Source of the DNA: an uncultured Clostridia bacterium
GTDB taxonomy: Bacteria > Bacillota > Clostridia > Oscillospirales > Oscillospiraceae
DNA length: 64,000 nucleotides
Assembly: GCA_937894515.1 (NCBI GenBank)
Contig: CALCRH010000333.1
Location: 32,483-96,482 of the forward strand
Reading direction: 5' to 3'
Shown here: piece by piece, positions 42,165-50,201 of the stretch
Layout: every line of letters starts with the position of its first letter
Position numbering within the stretch: the first letter of the stretch is position 1
Notes under the pieces: model-generated
Told to the model about the DNA's origin: nothing
Databases searched by the model: none
What the model saw: the letters and a program-made list of their open reading frames with translations, nothing else
Made by a program: the position numbers and the translations under genes

Positions 42165-42799
42165 CATAAGTCCACTTTTTCGTATCGCTTTGCCGAAATC
42201 CGATAGGTACAAAAGGTAACCAATCCAAAAATCGCGGCGCCGCACAGCAAAAACACCAGTTGCCCTGTACCATACGCCTGGTCCAGCCACGCAAGCCCCG
42301 GCACATGGGGCAGCACCACGTCACCCATCACCACGAAAAACATGGCGATCCCGGCCTTGATAAATGCAGTCCCCACCTTGTATCCCGTCCGATAGAAGTT
42401 AACATAAAACACATAGTTATATACCGCAAACAACAAAAACGCCATGCCGAACACCGCCGCATTGGCGTCAATTCCCGCCGCATTTCCGCCAAACGGATTG
42501 ATCCGTGCCGACAGCACCGCAAAAGGAATGGCAAACAGCATCGAGAACAACTCCACCAATACCGTAAACAAAATCGTCACTTTCACCGTGTCACGCTTCC
42601 GAATGGGCAGCAGCGCGGAAAAATCCGTATCCCGCTGCTCTCTGCCGTTTTGCATCATAAAGAAAATCCCCAGTGTCACGTAGAAAAACGCCACCGTATA
42701 AGGGTAGTTGGGAATGAGGAACATGACCCCGAACACCGTAAAAAGCAGCGTCATGGGGTGGCAGACCAGCTTGAACTGCTTATAAAATAGCGCTTTCAT
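42164..42799 (-). CDS. ABC-2 type permease of an antibiotic/bacteriocin-like ABC pair
   Basis: 211 residues from ATG at 42799 with GGAGG upstream. Six hydrophobic segments (for example FYVTLGIFFMMQ, VELFSMLFAIPFAVL, AFLLFAVYNYVFYVN). It matches the ABC2_membrane_5 kind of permease that pairs with the ATPase gene ahead. The coding region overlaps the ATPase by 20 bases. Substrate unknown. Confidence 0.82.
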   Translation of the reverse strand: MKALFYKQFKLVCHPMTLLFTVFGVMFLIPNYPYTVAFFYVTLGIFFMMQNGREQRDTDFSALLPIRKRDTVKVTILFTVLVELFSMLFAIPFAVLSARINPFGGNAAGIDANAAVFGMAFLLFAVYNYVFYVNFYRTGYKVGTAFIKAGIAMFFVVMGDVVLPHVPGLAWLDQAYGTGQLVFLLCGAAIFGLVTFCTYRISAKRYEKVDL

Positions 42800-43517
42800 C
42801 CAGTCCCCTCCTCTCCATGGCGACAATGATCTCCTCCAGCGTAATCCCTTTGTCTCGATAGGTTGACATAAAATTGGTTATTTCCCCGCCAAAGACAATA
42901 TTGCCGTCTTTGATAAACACGATGTGGCTGGCACATTTTTCCAGATCCGAAGTAATATGGGTAGAGAACAGGATGCTCCTCTCCCCGCTCTTCACAATGG
43001 CTCGGAACAGTTCGGTCAATTCGTCCCGGCTCACCGGATCCAGTCCGCTGGTCGGCTCATCTAAAATCAGCAGCTTGGCCTCATGGCTCAGCGCCAGCGC
43101 GATCAGATACTTCACCCGCATCCCGCTGGAGAGCTGATCCACTCGCTTGCTTTCGTCCAGGGCAAACATCTGGCAGTAATGCCGATATTTCTCCTCGCTC
43201 CAGTTTACATAAAATTTTCTCATCACTGCCGTAATATCACGCAGCTTCTTCTTGGGATAGAAGTCAATGCCGCCCAGCACCACGCCGATGTTCTCTTTGA
43301 AATACCGCTCGTTTTCCCGTACGTTCTGCCCGCAGAACGTCACCATGCCGCCATCTGGGTGTACCAGCCCCAGAATGGATTTCAGCGTGGTGGACTTTCC
43401 GGCGCCGTTTCGCCCGATAAAGCCCACAATAGCCCCCTGGGGTACATCGAAGCTGACATCTTGCAGGGTAAATGCCGGGTAGGTCTTACGAAGTTCCCGC
43501 ACTTGCAGCATATTCAT
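42780..43517 (-). CDS. ABC transporter ATPase
   Basis: 245 residues. Walker A GRNGAGKSTTLKS (about 35), signature LSSGMRVKYLIALALS, Walker B LLILDEPTSGLD. DRI/BcrA/YtrB-type exporter ATPase. Its ATG overlaps the stop of the AbrB-like gene (ATGA), so all three genes form one unit under the AbrB-like regulator. Confidence 0.94.
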   Translation of the reverse strand: MNMLQVRELRKTYPAFTLQDVSFDVPQGAIVGFIGRNGAGKSTTLKSILGLVHPDGGMVTFCGQNVRENERYFKENIGVVLGGIDFYPKKKLRDITAVMRKFYVNWSEEKYRHYCQMFALDESKRVDQLSSGMRVKYLIALALSHEAKLLILDEPTSGLDPVSRDELTELFRAIVKSGERSILFSTHITSDLEKCASHIVFIKDGNIVFGGEITNFMSTYRDKGITLEEIIVAMERRGLDESAIL

Positions 43518-43738
43518 TCGCTCTCCTCCTCCGGTGTCAGATGGTCAAAGGCCTCTTTCAAAAACGGCTGCAGCGAATCCGGCGTCTGCATCGCCATACC
43601 CCGCTTTTTATCTGCCAACAATACCAATGTATCCCCCGGCTCTATGCCGAACATTTCCCGCGCCTCCTTGGGGATTACGATCTGTCCCTTTGGACCGATC
43701 TTTACCGAAGCCATAAAATACCGTTCTTTTCTTTTCAT
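43514..43738 (-). CDS. AbrB/SpoVT/MazE-type DNA-binding protein
   Basis: 74 residues. Swapped-hairpin AbrB domain: MASVKIGPKGQIVIPKEAREMFGIEPGDTLVLLAD (about 9-45), then a short acidic tail. It is the first gene of the ABC unit and probably represses it; an AAGTATAACTT near-palindrome lies just upstream (43752-43762). It is also the only MazE-like fold in the window, 40 kb from the orphan mazF. Confidence 0.92.
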   Translation of the reverse strand: MKRKERYFMASVKIGPKGQIVIPKEAREMFGIEPGDTLVLLADKKRGMAMQTPDSLQPFLKEAFDHLTPEEESE

Positions 43739-43771
43739 ACCGTCACCTCAAAAGTATAACTTTTCTTACTT

Positions 43772-43800
43772 TTTATACCACACCGCAGCAAATCTGTCAA
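43772..43800 (-). promoter_or_regulatory. Promoter of the AbrB-ABC unit
   Basis: Minus strand TTGACA, 17-base spacer, TATAAA; close to consensus. Confidence 0.75.
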
Positions 43801-43805
43801 GCCCC

Positions 43806-43834
43806 TTGCCGCCGGAAACATTTTCTGCTATACT
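43806..43834 (+). promoter_or_regulatory. Promoter of rsmA
   Basis: TTGCCG, 17-base spacer, TATACT, divergent from and five bases away from the AbrB-ABC promoter. Confidence 0.65.
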
Positions 43835-43863
43835 CAAGCCAACCACACAAAGGAGCGACCGCT

Positions 43864-44718
43864 ATGAACTTATGTGACCGCAACGAAATACAATCCCTTT
43901 TAGCCCGCCACGGCTTTAAGTTCGCTAAATCTCTGGGCCAGAACTTCCTCATCGACGAGCAGGTGCCCTATGACATCGCCGCCGCCAGCGAAGCGGATAC
44001 GAATTGCGGCGTGCTGGAGATCGGCCCCGGCATCGGCTGTCTCACCGATCAGTTGTGTAAGCGAGCCGGCAAGGTGGTCTCCGTGGAGCTGGACAGCCGT
44101 CTATACAGCGTTTTAGGCGAGACCATGGCGTCCTATCCTCACTTCACGCTCCTGGAGGGTGATGCCATGAAACTGGATTTTGCTCAGGTCGTGCAGGAAC
44201 ATTTTGGCGATCTGACCCCCATTCTCTGTGCCAATCTGCCCTATAATATCACCACGCCCATCCTCACCAAAATCGTGGAGTCCGGCGTATTTGAAAGTCT
44301 GACCGTCCTCATTCAAAAAGAGGTGGCACAGCGCATCTGCGCCAAACCCGGTACGGCGGATTACGGCGCGTTCACGCTGCTCATGCAGTATTACACCGAA
44401 CCGGAGCTGCTGTTCTTCGTCCCCCCCACGGCATTCCTGCCCGCTCCAAAGGTCACCTCCGCTGTACTCCACTGCCGCACCCGGAAAACTCCTGCCGTGC
44501 AGGTCTCCGATGAAGCCGCTTTCTGGCGCACCGTCCGCGCCGGCTTTGCCCTGCGGCGCAAAACGCTGGTCAACAGTCTGCAAACCGGTTGGACTTTCCC
44601 CAAGGACGTACTGACTGAGGCCATTGCCGCCTGCGGTTTCGCCCCCGATATCCGCGGTGAGCGTCTCAGCCTTACCGACTACGCCGCCCTGACCGAGGAA
44701 CTCCTCAAACAAGTATAA
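43864..44718 (+). CDS. rsmA: 16S rRNA dimethyladenosine transferase RsmA (KsgA)
   Basis: 284 residues, AAAGGAG 9 bases upstream. SAM motif LEIGPGIGCLTDQL (about 56), KSLGQNFLIDEQV at the start, catalytic NLPYNITTPIL (about 128). Dimethylates A1518 and A1519 of 16S rRNA (E. coli numbers). Single-gene unit. Confidence 0.97.
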   Translation: MNLCDRNEIQSLLARHGFKFAKSLGQNFLIDEQVPYDIAAASEADTNCGVLEIGPGIGCLTDQLCKRAGKVVSVELDSRLYSVLGETMASYPHFTLLEGDAMKLDFAQVVQEHFGDLTPILCANLPYNITTPILTKIVESGVFESLTVLIQKEVAQRICAKPGTADYGAFTLLMQYYTEPELLFFVPPTAFLPAPKVTSAVLHCRTRKTPAVQVSDEAAFWRTVRAGFALRRKTLVNSLQTGWTFPKDVLTEAIAACGFAPDIRGERLSLTDYAALTEELLKQV

Positions 44719-44730
44719 ACCTATCTTTTC

Positions 44731-44758
44731 GTAGGGGCGACCCTTGCGGTCGCCCGCC
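44731..44758 (+). repeat. REP-like palindrome between rsmA and yqeC
   Basis: GTAGGGGCGACCCTTGCGGT...GCCC, stem GGGCGACC/GGTCGCCC. Confidence 0.8.
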
Positions 44759-44769
44759 CATTTCAATTC

Positions 44770-44793
44770 GTCCGCGAAATCCATTTCGCGGAC
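44770..44793. repeat. Second-family palindrome (GTCCGCGAAAT) with TTCAC tail
   Basis: GTCCGCGAAAT-CC-ATTTCGCGGAC hairpin followed by ACCTTCACTCTTCACTCTTC-type repeats to 44822; same design as 42088 and 47107. Confidence 0.8.
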
Positions 44794-44824
44794 ACCTTCA
44801 CTCTTCACTCTTCACTTTTCACTA

Positions 44825-44856
44825 TAAAAAAAGAGCGCCGCCGGCGCTCTTTTTTA
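44825..44856. terminator. Bidirectional terminator after rsmA
   Basis: AAAGAGCGCCG / CGGCGCTCTTT stem with A-run and T-run. Confidence 0.88.
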
Positions 44857-44881
44857 TTCTTTATTTTTCACTTTTCATTTT

Positions 44882-45553
44882 TCATTTTATCTTCTGAAAG
44901 CTCCCCTGCCGCAGACTCCCTGCCACCGCAGGCACCTCCAGCACCTTGGCAAACTCCTTGATCTGCCCGCCGCTAAAAAATCCCTTGAGGGCATCGGTCT
45001 GGTTGAGAAACACCCGGGTACAGAGCCGCTCTGCATTTATCACACTTGCCGCGATCTCCGGTGTCACCTTTGCGGTAATATTCATCCCCGCCAGTTCAGC
45101 ATACCGCTCTGCGCGGTGTGCCGCCATCTGGATGGGCTGGCCGAAGCCCGATGCACCCACCACGCAGATCACGTTACCGCACCCCGCCGGAATGACCGGC
45201 TCATAGTCCGCGTGAGCCTTCAGCGGCAGCATCTTGGCTCCATCTGCCTCCACCAGCACATATTCTGCCAGGGTTTCCCACCCTGCAAAATCAGGTGATG
45301 CCAGCTTGCCGTCCTCCGCCTCTGTACCAATGCAAATCGCGTCATACTTTTCCAGCAATTCTCTTGCGCCCTCCATGGTATCGGCAAAGGGGAACTGCTC
45401 CGGTCTGCGGATATGGGTGGTGGTCGTAATGACTACCTTGTGTCCCCTACGCATCAGTTCCCCGGCCAGATGGTACATAAGGCTGGTCTTACCGCCGCTG
45501 CCGATCAAAGCCGTTACGCCGGGTATCACATCCAGCATTTCATACAATTTCAC
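44882..45553 (-). CDS. yqeC: YqeC, selenium-dependent hydroxylase accessory protein
   Basis: About 223 residues; GTG at 45553 chosen since the G-run serves as ribosome site at 5-8 bases, with GTG at 45559 as alternative. P-loop-like ALIGSGGKTSLMY (about 14-26), VVITTTTHIRRPEQ, LVEADGAKMLPLKAH (about 113) and the VCVVGASGFGQPI block are the YqeC pattern. YqeC occurs with selenium-containing molybdenum hydroxylases such as xanthine dehydrogenase and helps mature their cofactor. It backs the purine-degradation reading of the 27-40 kb cluster. Confidence 0.88.
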   Translation of the reverse strand: MKLYEMLDVIPGVTALIGSGGKTSLMYHLAGELMRRGHKVVITTTTHIRRPEQFPFADTMEGARELLEKYDAICIGTEAEDGKLASPDFAGWETLAEYVLVEADGAKMLPLKAHADYEPVIPAGCGNVICVVGASGFGQPIQMAAHRAERYAELAGMNITAKVTPEIAASVINAERLCTRVFLNQTDALKGFFSGGQIKEFAKVLEVPAVAGSLRQGSFQKIK

Positions 45554-45596
45554 AGCCACCCCCCCTTTTTTTACATTTTACCACAAAAGCTCTCAT

Positions 45597-45625
45597 TTGA
45601 CAAACCTTTCATCAAATGGTATACT
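45597..45625 (+). promoter_or_regulatory. Promoter of the G5/3D protein gene
   Basis: TTGACA, 17-base spacer, TATACT; near-perfect sigma-A promoter. Confidence 0.8.
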
Positions 45626-45656
45626 AAGCCTACTTTTTGCTTGGAAACGAGGGATT

Positions 45657-45689
45657 CTGCCGCATTTTCCTCCCAGGGAAATGCGGCAG
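45657..45689 (+). promoter_or_regulatory. 5'-UTR hairpin upstream of the G5/3D gene
   Basis: CTGCCGCATTTTCC / GGGAAATGCGGCAG, 14-bp stem with one G-U pair, a 5-base loop and AAATTTT after; ends 10 bases before the start codon. Confidence 0.75.
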
Positions 45690-45699
45690 AAATTTTGCC

Positions 45700-47049
45700 A
45701 TGAAAGATCGTCTGACACAACAGAATCTGTTGCCGCCTGTGCCGAAACCACCGGCTTGGCAGCGTTTTTGCCAAGCGGTAACCTCGCTGCCTCAGTTGCA
45801 GGCAACCCGGCGTTTTTTCCGTGGCATCTTCCGCCCCATCAGCACCGAGTTTTGCTTTATCGCCCTGCGCATCTGGGTACGGCTTCTCCCCCTGCTGCTC
45901 CGCCTGTGGACATGGTTTGTCCACACCCCACCGGTGCAAAGCATTCTGGTCTGGACTCACCGTTTCGCCAAAAATGTAAACGCATTGCCCCAGTTTCAAT
46001 TCTTGGTGCGTATGCACCGTCATTTCAACGCCTACCCCATTACCCGTTTTTTCTTCTATTTAGTATTGCTCATCGCTATTGAAACGCCTCTGTGCTTCGG
46101 TCTTTCCACCCCCTCCGGGGACGACCACACCTACCTGTTGGTAGATCAGATGGGACCCCAGATCATTCGCGGCCACCCCACCGAGAACCGTGAGTTCCCT
46201 CTGCTCACCGTCAGCAGCGATGCTGCCCCCCATGATGTCCAGCTGATTCTGCACAAGGGCGATACCGTCACCGTGCTTCACGGAGACACCCGCTATACCG
46301 CCCGAACCTACCGGGAAACCGTGGCCCATCTTCTGCGCCGTCTGCACATACAGGTGGGCGAAAACGAGATGGTAGCCGTCAACATCTCCGGCCGCAGTCC
46401 CCTGATCCACATCAGTGCCGAGCTCCGCTATGAGCGCATTGTGCAAACCTTCTCCCCCTACCGTACCCGCACCTACTCCAACTACCTGTTGGAAAAGGGC
46501 AACTATCGGGTGCTGCAGGAGGGCAAACCCGGCTGTATCAACGACACCTACGAGGATGTCTACCGCCGGGGCGAACTGGTGGAATCCCACCTGATTGCCC
46601 GCTCTGACGACAGCGCAGTCACCCAGATCGTGGAGTACGGCCGTCTGGTCCACACCATCGCCCAGGATACCCGCGCCGTCAAGGAGCACCCCTTCCACGA
46701 TGGCAGCGGCGGCGGTTATCTGGTCTTTGAAAATGGCGACAGCATGCTCTATCGGGAAAAGGTCATCAACAACTCCACCGCCTACTACGGCGGACCCATT
46801 ACCGCCACCGGCCACCCGGTTGGCCCTGGTGTTATCGCCGTGGATCCCACTGTCTATCCCTATCATACCAGTATGTATATCGGTGCCATCAACGGCGGCA
46901 AGGTATATGGCCTCGGTACCGCCTATGACTGCGGCGGTGCTGTCAAGGGGCATATCATCGACCTCTGGTTCCCCACTTATGCCGACTGCGTCTCCTGGGG
47001 CCGCCGTGATATCACCTGCTATATCCTGCAGGATATCAACGTCACCTGA
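45700..47049 (+). CDS. Membrane-anchored G5 and 3D domain protein (YabE-like)
   Basis: 449 residues from ATG at 45700; no clear ribosome site, so the start is tentative. Cytoplasmic, Pro/Arg-rich N-terminus of about 105 residues (with LLPLLLRLWTWFVH) is followed by a transmembrane segment (about 110-128), two ubiquitin-like DUF348-type parts, a G5 domain (about 270-345, with ERIVQTFSPYRTRTYSN and EYGRLVHT), and a C-terminal 3D domain with the three Asp in GVIAVDPTVYP, YDCGGAVKG and IDLWF (about 390-430). 3D domains are lytic-transglycosylase-like, so it likely remodels the wall on exit from dormancy or growth. Confidence 0.88.
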   Translation: MKDRLTQQNLLPPVPKPPAWQRFCQAVTSLPQLQATRRFFRGIFRPISTEFCFIALRIWVRLLPLLLRLWTWFVHTPPVQSILVWTHRFAKNVNALPQFQFLVRMHRHFNAYPITRFFFYLVLLIAIETPLCFGLSTPSGDDHTYLLVDQMGPQIIRGHPTENREFPLLTVSSDAAPHDVQLILHKGDTVTVLHGDTRYTARTYRETVAHLLRRLHIQVGENEMVAVNISGRSPLIHISAELRYERIVQTFSPYRTRTYSNYLLEKGNYRVLQEGKPGCINDTYEDVYRRGELVESHLIARSDDSAVTQIVEYGRLVHTIAQDTRAVKEHPFHDGSGGGYLVFENGDSMLYREKVINNSTAYYGGPITATGHPVGPGVIAVDPTVYPYHTSMYIGAINGGKVYGLGTAYDCGGAVKGHIIDLWFPTYADCVSWGRRDITCYILQDINVT

Positions 47050-47085
47050 AAAGAATGACACCCCTTAGGGTGCCATTCTTTTTTT
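47049..47085. terminator. Terminator of the G5/3D gene
   Basis: AAAGAATGACACCC / GGGTGCCATTCTTT with CTTA loop and T-run; one mismatch. Confidence 0.88.
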
Positions 47086-47106
47086 ATCCCGCCGCCATTC
47101 CAATCC

Positions 47107-47130
47107 GTCCGCAAAACCCATTTTGCGGAC
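47107..47130. repeat. Second-family palindrome (GTCCGCAAAA) with TTTTCAC tail
   Basis: GTCCGCAAAA-CCCA-TTTTGCGGAC hairpin followed by GCCTTAACTTTTCACTTTTC; here without a REP-like unit beside it. Confidence 0.78.
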
Positions 47131-47141
47131 GCCTTAACTTT

Positions 47142-48068
47142 TCACTTTTCACTTCTCATCTCGCACTCTCGCAAGATCCCCTGCGCCGCCGCCTGATACG
47201 CCGCCAGCGTCTTTGCCTTGCGGATCTGCTTGATATACTCCTCCGTTCCCATAAATGAACAGCCAAGATAGTTCCAGAATTCCCGCATCCGATAGATGGC
47301 AGGCAGTGCCCCGTCCAAAAGGCGTTCATACCCGTCAAATACCTCATCGTGGAATGCCGTCAGTTCCTCCCGGGTCGCCGCTGCGCCGCCGCGAATTTCC
47401 CGCAGCAGGGCGGGACGACGGACAAGTCCGCGCCCAATCATCACGCCGCAGCCATAGCCCAGCGCCTCATCACCCTGCGCGGTGATATCGCCGTTATATA
47501 CCAGCGGCAAGTCCGTATGACTCTGTGTCCACAAAAACACGTCCCGGTGGGACGTTCCCTCATAGAACTCTTTCTGCACCCGCGGATGAACCGTCAGTTC
47601 CGCGATGGGATAGCGGTTGTAAACCTCCAGCAGCCGTTCCCACTCTCCCGTTTCATACCGCCCGATACGGGTCTTGACCGAGATCTGTAAATCCGGCAGG
47701 GCGCTGAAAATCTCGTCCAGTACCGCATCAAGATACGGCAGGTCTGATAAAAGCCCGCTGCCCTTGTGCTTGGCCACCACTGTTCCGCTGGGGCAGCCCA
47801 GATTAAAATTGACCTCCCGATAGCCCAGCTTCTGTAATTCTCTTGCGCCCCAGATAAAGTATTCCGCCCGATTGGTCAAAAGCTGCGGCACCAGATCCGT
47901 CTCGCCCTGCGTCACCTCCCGCAGCTCCTTGGTCTGAAAACTGAGGTTGCCGTTTGGGGAGAGGAACGGCGTGTAGTACCGATCCGCTCCGCCGAAAATA
48001 TCCCGGTGGGCCTTTCGCCAGATGTGGGTGGTGACCCCTTCCAGCGGTGCAGTATAGAGTTTCGGCAT
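47142..48068 (-). CDS. tRNA-dihydrouridine synthase family protein
   Basis: 308 residues from ATG at 48068. FMN TIM-barrel: APLEGVTTHIWRKAHRD at the start, catalytic Cys in FNLGCPSGTVVAKHKGSGLL (about residue 87), SVKTRIG, LTVHPRVQ and phosphate-binding VYNGDI / VMIGRGLVRRP. Reduces uridine in tRNA. Its C-terminal stop lies inside the second-family tail repeat. Confidence 0.93.
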   Translation of the reverse strand: MPKLYTAPLEGVTTHIWRKAHRDIFGGADRYYTPFLSPNGNLSFQTKELREVTQGETDLVPQLLTNRAEYFIWGARELQKLGYREVNFNLGCPSGTVVAKHKGSGLLSDLPYLDAVLDEIFSALPDLQISVKTRIGRYETGEWERLLEVYNRYPIAELTVHPRVQKEFYEGTSHRDVFLWTQSHTDLPLVYNGDITAQGDEALGYGCGVMIGRGLVRRPALLREIRGGAAATREELTAFHDEVFDGYERLLDGALPAIYRMREFWNYLGCSFMGTEEYIKQIRKAKTLAAYQAAAQGILRECEMRSEK

Positions 48069-48168
48069 CGTTACGCCTCTTTTCCGCATTCTTGCCGATT
48101 TTTCCGAATTTTTCCGTTTTTTTCCGCCATTTTCCCGCTTTGGCAAGTTTAATTTTACCGTAATTCTG

Positions 48169-48197
48169 TTGCAAATACAAGGGGGCTATGATAAGAT
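48169..48197 (+). promoter_or_regulatory. Promoter of the 48223-51697 genes
   Basis: TTGCAA, 17-base spacer, TAAGAT. Confidence 0.65.
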
Positions 48198-48222
48198 AGG
48201 AAGTCGAAAGGCAGGGAATTCC

Positions 48223-48912
48223 ATGACACTTTTTGACTACTATCTGCGGTACATGCAGGAGATTTTTGACGGCAAGCGCCAGCCTCCGGCAGGTATGGTT
48301 TTAACCGCTTCCGATGAATCGCAGCGCATGAAAGAGCTCTCTGCCGAGCTGTGCAGAATGGGCATGGAATCCTTTGTCCGTGCCTGTGCCGCCCAAGACG
48401 GTGCCGCCCTGCCGGATGAGATATTTGAAAATCCCGAAACCGTTGAAAATACAGAGGTTTCCGCCGATGACCCCGATGCCGGCAAGCATGCTTTTGAGGT
48501 GTTTTTAGACTGTATCGCTCTGGATGATGATCTGGTAAAATACCTGATTGAAATTCTGAAAAAGAACGACAAAAAAGAGTTTTTTAAGCTCTCTCAGATC
48601 ACCACCCACCTGGATCTGGATCCCCGGGAATTTCTCTATTGGCTGGGGCATAAAGAGGACTTCGGCACAGAAGAAGAGCGTCTCTGCGCCACAATCATGG
48701 ATGCCTGTCTGGACCGTTTGAAAGCGGAAAACCGGTTGGATCTTGCCGCCGCCCTCCTCTCCGGCGACCAAACCACTTTCGAGGCTTTCCGCTGTGAAGC
48801 GAAAGAACTTGTCAATCTGCCATGCGCCACGTATGCGTGGTTTTCCCGCAACTATCTGGATCGGGATTATCCCATCCGTATGATCATGAAATGGAACGGT
48901 GTTGCCCTATGA
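48223..48912 (+). CDS. Conserved protein of unknown function
   Basis: 229 residues from ATG at 48223; GCAGGGA upstream. Acidic, mainly helical, no signal or membrane segment. Blocks LFDYYLRYMQEIFDGKRQPP and YLIEILKKNDKKEFFKLSQITTHLDLDPREFLYW. I recognise no family. Overlaps the next gene by ATGA, so it is expressed with the PLP enzyme and transporter. Confidence 0.72.
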   Translation: MTLFDYYLRYMQEIFDGKRQPPAGMVLTASDESQRMKELSAELCRMGMESFVRACAAQDGAALPDEIFENPETVENTEVSADDPDAGKHAFEVFLDCIALDDDLVKYLIEILKKNDKKEFFKLSQITTHLDLDPREFLYWLGHKEDFGTEEERLCATIMDACLDRLKAENRLDLAAALLSGDQTTFEAFRCEAKELVNLPCATYAWFSRNYLDRDYPIRMIMKWNGVAL

Positions 48913-50189
48913 TAGCAAAAGAAATCTACGCCCAAATGGGCATCAGTAACTCTGTCCTGCAATTTGGTGAAGCCCGCCTTGCCGAAGTACAGGAGCAGTT
49001 TGCCGAGATTGATGCCATCGCTGAAAATAACCAGGCAAAAGTCCTCTACGCCATGCAAAAAAACCGGGTAGCGGCCAATCATTTCAATCTGTCCACAGGT
49101 TACGGCTATGACGACTTGGGGCGCGATACTCTGGAGCAGATCTACGCCGATATTTTCCATACCGAAAGCGCCTTGGTACGCCCTCAAATTTCCTGCGGCA
49201 CCCACGCCTTAGCGCTGGCACTGGGAGCCAATCTTCTGCCCGGCGATGAGCTGCTCAGTCCTGTCGGCGCGCCCTATGATACCTTGGAAGAAGTCATCGG
49301 TATCCGTCCTTCCGTGGGGTCGCTCAAAGAGTACGGTGTAACCTATGCTCAGGTAGATCTGCTTCCCGATGGCAGCTTTGACTATGACGGTATCCGCCGC
49401 GCGATAAACGAAAAAACCAAGCTTATCACGATTCAGCGCAGCAAGGGCTATGCCACCCGTCCCAGCTTCTCAGTGGAGGAAATCGGCAAGCTGATCGTCT
49501 TTTGCAAGCAGTGCAAGCCTGATGTTTTGTGCATGGTGGACAACTGCTACGGAGAGCTGGTAGAAGTCATAGAGCCCACCGATGTGGGAGCTGATATGGT
49601 CGTGGGCAGTCTGATCAAAAATTTAGGCGGTGGTCTTGCCCCTACCGGCGGCTACGTGGTGGGGAAAAAAGTGTGTATAGAACGTTGTGCTTACCGCCTG
49701 AGTGCCCCCGGATTGGGGCGGGAGGTCGGTGCCAATCTGGGACTTTTGACTCAGTTCTATCAAGGACTTTTTATGGCACCCACAGTAGTATCCAGTGCGA
49801 TCAAGGGCGCGGTATTTGCCGCCGCCTGCTATGAGAAGCTGGGGTTCCGTGTGGTACCCTTCTCCCATGAAACCAGGCACGATATCATTCAATGTGTAGA
49901 ACTGGGCTCCAAAGAGGGCATGGTAGCTTTCTGCAAGGGCATTCAGTCCGCTGCCCCGGTGGACAGCTATGTGACACCGGAGCCCTGGGCCATGCCCGGC
50001 TACGACAGCGATGTCATTATGGCCGCCGGCGCCTTTGTGCAGGGCGCTACCAGCGAACTCAGCGCCGATGGTCCCGTCCGCGAGCCGTATGCCATATATT
50101 TTCAAGGCGGGCTGACCTGGTATCACGCTAAGCTGGGCATTCTGATGAGTTTGCAAAAGATGCTGGACGCGGGTTTGATTTCCCTGTAA
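48909..50189 (+). CDS. Methionine-gamma-lyase-like PLP enzyme (YnbB, aluminium-resistance family)
   Basis: 426 residues. Cys/Met-metabolism PLP fold, PLP lysine in VVGSLIKNLGGGLAPTGGY (about residue 237), VRPQISCGTHALALALGANL near 105. This is the YnbB family, usually called aluminium resistance protein or methionine gamma-lyase family; true activity unproven. Encoded between a protein of unknown function and a DMT transporter, an arrangement that could link amino-acid breakdown to export. Confidence 0.9.
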   Translation: MIAKEIYAQMGISNSVLQFGEARLAEVQEQFAEIDAIAENNQAKVLYAMQKNRVAANHFNLSTGYGYDDLGRDTLEQIYADIFHTESALVRPQISCGTHALALALGANLLPGDELLSPVGAPYDTLEEVIGIRPSVGSLKEYGVTYAQVDLLPDGSFDYDGIRRAINEKTKLITIQRSKGYATRPSFSVEEIGKLIVFCKQCKPDVLCMVDNCYGELVEVIEPTDVGADMVVGSLIKNLGGGLAPTGGYVVGKKVCIERCAYRLSAPGLGREVGANLGLLTQFYQGLFMAPTVVSSAIKGAVFAAACYEKLGFRVVPFSHETRHDIIQCVELGSKEGMVAFCKGIQSAAPVDSYVTPEPWAMPGYDSDVIMAAGAFVQGATSELSADGPVREPYAIYFQGGLTWYHAKLGILMSLQKMLDAGLISL

Positions 50190-50201
50190 AAGGAGTACCC
50201 T

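Noticed and set aside
43514..43738. Antitoxin of a toxin-antitoxin pair
   Set aside because: The gene directly coupled to it is an ABC ATPase and no toxin is adjacent; a regulator role is simpler.
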